A stretch of 9,157 nt of DNA from Bacillota bacterium (GTDB lineage: Bacteria > Bacillota > Clostridia > Acetivibrionales > DTU013): contig JAEYRV010000057.1 in NCBI GenBank assembly GCA_023435305.1, positions 1-9,157 of the forward strand. Reading direction: 5' to 3'. Of the stretch, positions 5,592 to 9,157 are shown piece after piece. Positions within the stretch are counted from its first letter, which is position 1. Each line of letters starts with the position of its first letter. A program made the translations under genes and the position numbers. Under the pieces are notes generated by a model that ran no database searches, was not told where the DNA came from, and was given only the letters and a program-made list of their open reading frames with translations.

Positions 5592-7541
5592 ATGAAACAT
5601 ATTGCAGCTTTGCTACTCCTTTTGTCAATGCTTTTTTCGTTTACTGCATGCTCTACACCCGCAAAAGAACCTGAGGAATCAGTATCTCAATCAGGATCTC
5701 AACCAATTTCACCGACATCTGAACCGACTGTACCTGTCCTGGAAGATGCAGAACTTATTTCTCTCCCTGGCGAAGTTTTTGATCCTGTACCTCGTGATGA
5801 AGTGATCCGGGCTATAAGCTATGGTATTGTACCGGAGGAGCTACAACAAAATTTAAATGAAACAATAACCTGTGCCGAATTTTACACACTTGTATTAAGC
5901 TTTCTTACCAAATACGACAGCACTAAGCTGCCAGAATGGAAAACTGTTGCAGAGAGTGCATCAAAGTCGAATCGTGAAATGCATCGCGATGATGGAATGG
6001 TAGCCTTCTACAAACTGGCTGAGGTGCTTAAAATGGAGTTGCTGGACTGGACCGGGTGGCCTGGTCCCAGCGACGACATCTTAGTAGCAGGAAATTGGCA
6101 CAATACTGAGCAATATGTTGATTTGCACAGCGACTTTAGTAAATTCAGCCATGATTATGAAGAATTCCCTGATTGGGATATGCGCAAGGATACGCCGCCT
6201 CAGGGAGAGCTTAATAAAGCAGAAGGCGGATATCTTTTTGCTGCATCTATCAAGTCATATTTAAGCAAAAATACAATGATGGATATTGATTATGAAAACC
6301 GTACAATGCATCCGGATGCTCCGCTGACGAGAGAAGATGCAATAAAGGCTGTCCTGAGACTGGCTGAATTTAAAAAGTACCCGTTCATTACCGGCTGCGA
6401 ACCCAAATATGTCAGCGTTTACGATGCAGGCACTTATGACAAGAGCATCATTACCGATGAACTTTTGAGCCGATCGAGCAATTTGCCCGAACCTACTCAG
6501 TCGAAGCTGCCGACGACCTGGAAAGGCGCCGGAAATACCGCGCGGAAAGATGGACCGCATACCTATCAGGATTTTCGTGAATCAGATATACGGTTCCTCT
6601 CGGAAAACGGTTTCAATTTTACCCGTTTATTCCTGGGATTTAATAAGTTTCAATATCCGGTTTATCCTAATGATATGTCCCTGGTAAATGAGTATGAGCT
6701 AAAAGAGTTGGATAGGCTGCTCGCATGGTGCATCGAATACGATGTGCATTTACAAATAGCTATGGCTGCACTTCCTAATCGTGTGATAATTCAAGGCGGT
6801 AACTTTACAACCGATTATAACGATAATGAGTGGGAGCTTATTGCTGCATACTGGGAAATGCTGAGCAGACGTTACGAGAATATTCCTGCCAAATATCTGA
6901 GCTTTGACATGATGAATGAAGCTGAGCCAAACGAGCAAACCTGGGATAGATGGAGAACTGGCTGGAAGGATACCGTTCAGCGTATTCGCGCGGCTGACAA
7001 AGACAGGGTGCTCATATATTCCTTCTCGGCTACTCCCTGCCTTGATTGGATAGAGGAAATGGCGTCTATAGGTCTTGCTGTCGGCTGTCACCCATACTAT
7101 CCAGTGTGGTTCTGCGCCGGTGAAGAACAGTGGGATCTCACCTGGCCCCTCGCTTATGATGAAAACAAAGAACCGATCCTCAAAGAATCCGACTATATTG
7201 ATGCGGATGCGGCCTATGAGAAGTGTATCGTTCCGCAGAAGGCCATTGCAGATAAATATAATGTGGGATTCATGGTCAATGAGATGGGGAATTTTCAAAC
7301 CGGAACAAATTGGCCGGCTCAGCTCATGGTCGATTTTCAGAGCGATACTCTGCGAATGCTGGAGCAGCATGAGCTCTCGTGGGTCCTGTGTGAAGCAGAG
7401 GGTTGGCCGTATCGCTTCCTTACCGCACCTGTTGACGTATGGGAATGGTCAGGACTTGAAACGGAGCTATGTACCTACACATATGATAATGGCAAATCGG
7501 AGAGTTTTTATATCAATAAAACACTACTAGATGTTTTTTGA
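5592..7541 (+). CDS. Secreted lipoprotein with SLH-like repeats and a GH5-type glycoside hydrolase domain
   Basis: A 649-residue exported enzyme. Residues 1-20 form a lipoprotein signal peptide ending FTAC, with Cys20 as the lipidated residue, followed by a Ser/Pro/Glu-rich linker (21-50). Residues about 62-265 contain S-layer-homology-like repeats, clearest at AISYGIVPEEL (74-84) with TCAEFYTLVLSFL (93-105) and at HPDAPLTREDAIKAVLRLAE (240-259). Residues about 305-649 form a clan GH-A (beta/alpha)8 barrel with the GH5 pattern. This comprises Arg345 in FNFTRLFL, acid/base Glu443 in MMNEAEP, His500 and Tyr502 in CHPYYP, nucleophile Glu564 in VNEMG, and Trp597. It likely cleaves a beta-linked polysaccharide at the cell surface, but specificity cannot be assigned. 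ATG 5592 is chosen for AGGGAG (5577-5582) and because the signal peptide starts there; the in-frame GTG at 5544 lies in the leader hairpin. The gene is convergent with the next one. Confidence 0.87.
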   Translation: MKHIAALLLLLSMLFSFTACSTPAKEPEESVSQSGSQPISPTSEPTVPVLEDAELISLPGEVFDPVPRDEVIRAISYGIVPEELQQNLNETITCAEFYTLVLSFLTKYDSTKLPEWKTVAESASKSNREMHRDDGMVAFYKLAEVLKMELLDWTGWPGPSDDILVAGNWHNTEQYVDLHSDFSKFSHDYEEFPDWDMRKDTPPQGELNKAEGGYLFAASIKSYLSKNTMMDIDYENRTMHPDAPLTREDAIKAVLRLAEFKKYPFITGCEPKYVSVYDAGTYDKSIITDELLSRSSNLPEPTQSKLPTTWKGAGNTARKDGPHTYQDFRESDIRFLSENGFNFTRLFLGFNKFQYPVYPNDMSLVNEYELKELDRLLAWCIEYDVHLQIAMAALPNRVIIQGGNFTTDYNDNEWELIAAYWEMLSRRYENIPAKYLSFDMMNEAEPNEQTWDRWRTGWKDTVQRIRAADKDRVLIYSFSATPCLDWIEEMASIGLAVGCHPYYPVWFCAGEEQWDLTWPLAYDENKEPILKESDYIDADAAYEKCIVPQKAIADKYNVGFMVNEMGNFQTGTNWPAQLMVDFQSDTLRMLEQHELSWVLCEAEGWPYRFLTAPVDVWEWSGLETELCTYTYDNGKSESFYINKTLLDVF

Positions 7542-7566
7542 AATTATACTATCGCAGAGTAGTAAC

Positions 7567-7632
7567 GGGGTCAGGCTTGAATAATTCCTTCATTCACTCG
7601 GTGAATAAAGGAATTATTCAAGCCTGACCCCC
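7567..7632. repeat. Palindromic repeat locus 4 between convergent genes
   Basis: A complete unit with 31-bp arms 7567-7597 and 7601-7631, loop TCG, and a single mismatch (C at 7591 where other copies have T). It belongs to the AATAATTCC subfamily, like locus 3. It begins 25 bases after the glycoside hydrolase stop and covers the last 15 bases of the minus-strand gene, whose final codons and TGA stop it provides. Its position makes it a candidate bidirectional terminator. Confidence 0.93.
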
Positions 7633-8640
7633 TTTATATCTTTTCAATACTCTCATTGCCCTAAGGGTGATCCATTTGTTCTGCTCGTCCATTTGACCCA
7701 TTGGGATAAGCAAACGGTCGTTGCTGTAGGTGTTCTCCAATTTCCATCTGCCCATATCATCCTGTTTTGCAAGGACAACGTTTATGGCATCATCCATACG
7801 GCTATCTTTGATCCCCAGCCCGGTGAGGATATCCAATATTTCTAATACATCTGTCTGATACATTAAAGGAAATCCGAATTTGAGCCAGCCCGGTTTCGAT
7901 TTCCGGCTCAGGTCATGGCTGCGTTTGTAAATATGGTGGATCAATATAAACTCGGATGCTTTTTGTATCGTATCGTTTATTTCTTTCGTTCTTTTTTCCG
8001 GCGGTACTGCACTTAATCCTTTGAGAATCTTGACTACACCCATATGACAGGTGTGTGTACCCCAGCACATTTCATTACGGTCATATGGCGGGACTTGCGG
8101 ATCAGTTGCTGCACCATCATTAAAGCGCATAAATCGGGTGATCCATCCGATAGCTTTTTGAAGTCTCGGATCGTCGAGGTAACCAAAGTGAATCAAGCTC
8201 CAAACCATGTTTCCGGTCAGGCAGGGAATCACTTCGTTTATTCTTCCGCCGCCTGTCTTCACGGCTGTATTCTGTGAAAAACCGCCGTCCTGCCTCTCCT
8301 GGGAATATTCGAGCAGATACTCACATTGCTCTTTAATCTGCGGAACTGCCTCGGCTCCTAATTCTGCAAGCGTTATCAATGACCAAACAAGGCCTTTGTA
8401 TTTATTAGTGTAAAATCGGGGGTATGCCTTAAGATACTCCGCTTCCCTCTGCTTTTGAAGAATGTCGGGCACGAAACCTGTTTGCATTATTTCCCTTTTG
8501 GCAGATTGGACTTCGATATCATCATCCGACCGGTCCAGGATATCTTTTAATGTAAAATAGCGCACGGAAGGGTTGTTTTCTTCCAACAGCCAGTTCGTTG
8601 GGTCTGCTTTTAGTAGAGTCATCCAATTATCCACCGGCAT
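7618..8640 (-). CDS. Prenyltransferase / squalene-cyclase-like alpha-barrel protein of unknown function
   Basis: A 340-residue, probably cytosolic protein with no signal peptide. It has the helical repeats of the terpenoid cyclase/protein prenyltransferase fold. QW-like motifs are seen at ERQDGGFSQ (115-123) and KQDDMGRWKLENTY (292-305), and a central segment MCWGTHTCHMGVVKILKGL (191-209) contains Cys192, His196, Cys198 and His199, possible metal ligands. The catalytic acidic motif of true squalene cyclases (DxDD) is not seen, so cyclase activity is doubtful. Relatives beginning with a similar LLKADPTNWLLE segment are, to my recollection, sometimes labelled nitrogen-fixation protein NifH in databases. 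No P-loop is present, so that label does not fit. ATG 8640 follows AGGAGG with only a 3-base spacer. Upstream ATGs at 8658 and 8667 lie at or before the predicted transcription start. The last four residues, Gly-Gly-Gln-Ala, come from the repeat. Confidence 0.75.
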   Translation of the reverse strand: MPVDNWMTLLKADPTNWLLEENNPSVRYFTLKDILDRSDDDIEVQSAKREIMQTGFVPDILQKQREAEYLKAYPRFYTNKYKGLVWSLITLAELGAEAVPQIKEQCEYLLEYSQERQDGGFSQNTAVKTGGGRINEVIPCLTGNMVWSLIHFGYLDDPRLQKAIGWITRFMRFNDGAATDPQVPPYDRNEMCWGTHTCHMGVVKILKGLSAVPPEKRTKEINDTIQKASEFILIHHIYKRSHDLSRKSKPGWLKFGFPLMYQTDVLEILDILTGLGIKDSRMDDAINVVLAKQDDMGRWKLENTYSNDRLLIPMGQMDEQNKWITLRAMRVLKRYKGGQA

Positions 8641-8649
8641 ATTCCTCCT

Positions 8650-8696
8650 GACATGCATTCTATACATAGAATAGCATGTCTGGTATTTCTTGTAAA
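8650..8696 (-). promoter_or_regulatory. Promoter with overlapping operator-like inverted repeat
   Basis: On the minus strand TTTACA (8696-8691) and TATTCT (8673-8668) are separated by exactly 17 bases, predicting a start near 8661. A long inverted repeat covers the -10 and start site: GACATGCATTCTAT (8650-8663) pairs with ATAGAAT-A-GCATGTC (8666-8680), with a single unpaired A at 8673 and the 2-base centre AC. It ends next to the AGGAGG at 8649-8644. Because only half of it would be transcribed, a DNA operator for a dimeric repressor is more likely than an mRNA hairpin. Confidence 0.65.
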
Positions 8697-8811
8697 GATT
8701 GCTCGAAAAGAGTTGAAAATATCCTTTTTATCGACATTTATTGGATTGGTTGATAAGATAGTGAAATACAAGCAAATCTCAAGATGCATATAAGTACGGG
8801 GTTATGAATAG

Positions 8812-9038
8812 ATGAGAATAATTGCAAAAGGAAATACTGCAGAAATATTTGATTATGTTGAAGGTATAATATGTAAACTATTTAATGCAGATTATCCGGT
8901 GGAAAGTATTAATCGGAACTTTATAATGCCCAGCTTTTATATAGTTTATAGCTTCCAGTGCCAAGCTGCTATGAGCTGATATGCATAAATAACAGGCATG
9001 GGATACTCTACGAAAAGGTAGATGGAATGGATTTATCT
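8812..9038 (+). pseudogene. Decayed aminoglycoside-phosphotransferase-family gene
   Basis: The frame from ATG 8812 reads MRIIAKGNTAEIFDY...CKLFNADYP, the N-terminal nucleotide-binding strands of APH-family small-molecule kinases. After codon 35 (8914-8916) similarity moves to the next frame, from 8916: ELYNAQLLYSL, a TAG stop at 8949-8951, then LPVPSCYELI and HGILYEKVDGMDL, which is the family's hinge segment. Restoring one G in the CGGAAC stretch at 8914-8919 joins the two frames, so a 1-base deletion plus one nonsense change explain the break. Similarity fades after about 9038. The catalytic loop (HxDxxxxN) and the whole C-terminal lobe are absent, as this family is normally about 250 residues or more. 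The first frame stops at 8979. The gene is not functional as a phosphotransferase, and its ancestral substrate is unknown. Confidence 0.75.
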
Positions 9039-9053
9039 CTAAATACAAGAAGA

Positions 9054-9103
9054 CGCCCACCTCTAAGCAGCATATCTCGCGGAAGCGAGGGCGTAGGTGG
9101 GTG
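9054..9103. other. Compact inverted-repeat element with GGAA tetraloop
   Basis: CGCCCACCT (9054-9062) can pair with AGGTGGGTG (9095-9103, one G-T wobble). Inside it lies a second hairpin, CTCGC-GGAA-GCGAG (9076-9089), closed by a GNRA-type tetraloop. It starts just where similarity to the phosphotransferase fades. Local base composition is more GC-rich than the surroundings. Possible readings are the end of an IS200/IS605-type element or another structured RNA. I recognise no specific family, and the rest of the window (9104-9157) shows no gene. Confidence 0.35.
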
Positions 9104-9157
9104 ATGAATTGTTCGGGGTGTGTAATAGTGGTATGTGAATATTTCCCGAAGCATTGC

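Noticed and set aside
6750..7370. 206-residue minus-strand open frame opposite the GH5 domain
   Set aside because: It is a shadow of the conserved catalytic region. No domain, start signal or promoter is visible.
1..7632. CRISPR array formed by the repeated sequences
   Set aside because: Copies are separated by kilobases of coding sequence, are long perfect palindromes, and have no regular spacers or cas genes.
7618..8640. Nitrogenase iron protein (NifH) label for the cyclase-like gene
   Set aside because: There is no P-loop or cluster-ligand cysteine pattern of NifH. The helical repeats fit a terpenoid-cyclase fold.
8641..8667. Longer N-terminus of the cyclase-like protein (ATG at 8667 or 8658)
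   Set aside because: Both codons lie at or upstream of the predicted transcription start and inside the operator-like palindrome, without a ribosome-binding site.
8878..9060. 60-residue minus-strand open frame over the phosphotransferase remnant
   Set aside because: The opposite strand carries clear family motifs in two frames, and this frame has no recognisable features.

Overview
The window looks like chromosomal DNA of a low-GC, Gram-positive anaerobe, probably a member of the Clostridia. This is inferred from strong AGGAGG ribosome-binding sites, AT-rich sigma-A-like promoters, a LiaS/DesK-type histidine kinase, a lipoprotein glycoside hydrolase with S-layer-homology-like repeats, and an iron-sulfur flavoprotein typical of strict anaerobes. 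No rRNA, tRNA, CRISPR array, transposase or phage gene is visible.

Layout. (1) 88-1395, minus strand: a membrane-anchored alpha/beta hydrolase resembling PAF-acetylhydrolase. It is divergent from a two-component system, a histidine kinase (1596-2831) and a NarL/LuxR-type response regulator (2835-3491). The shared 200-bp intergenic region holds three inverted repeats and a 10-bp-spaced direct repeat, so the regulator may control both itself and the hydrolase. (2) 3649-4329: an Isf-type iron-sulfur flavoprotein lying between two clusters of a palindromic repeat. (3) 4501-5376: an AraC-family regulator with a GyrI-like effector domain, closed by a clear hairpin terminator. (4) 5592-7541: a secreted lipoprotein with SLH-like repeats and a GH5-type catalytic domain, preceded by a good promoter and a nested hairpin leader. 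(5) 7618-8640, minus strand: a protein with a prenyltransferase/squalene-cyclase-like alpha-barrel, whose promoter -10 region is overlapped by a long inverted repeat. (6) 8812 to about 9038: a decayed aminoglycoside-phosphotransferase-family gene (one frameshift, one stop, lost 3' part), followed at 9054-9103 by a compact inverted-repeat structure with a GGAA tetraloop.

The most striking structure is a family of near-perfect 65-66 bp palindromes with ends GGGGTCAGGCTTGA / TCAAGCCTGACCCC, present at four loci (1-84, 3480-3630, 4316-4412, 7567-7632). Each copy sits at the 3' end of a gene. In two genes the repeat supplies the last codons and the stop codon, so two unrelated proteins both end in Gly-Gly-Gln-Ala. 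The response regulator ends Arg-Gly-Gln in the same repeat phase. Two sequence subfamilies differ by changes matched in both arms, so pairing is kept. Three loci share the arrangement gene end, incomplete unit, complete unit. The best working explanation is a non-autonomous REP-like element moved by a Y1/RAYT-type transposase encoded elsewhere, which also punctuates transcription units. That part is inference, since no transposase is in the window.
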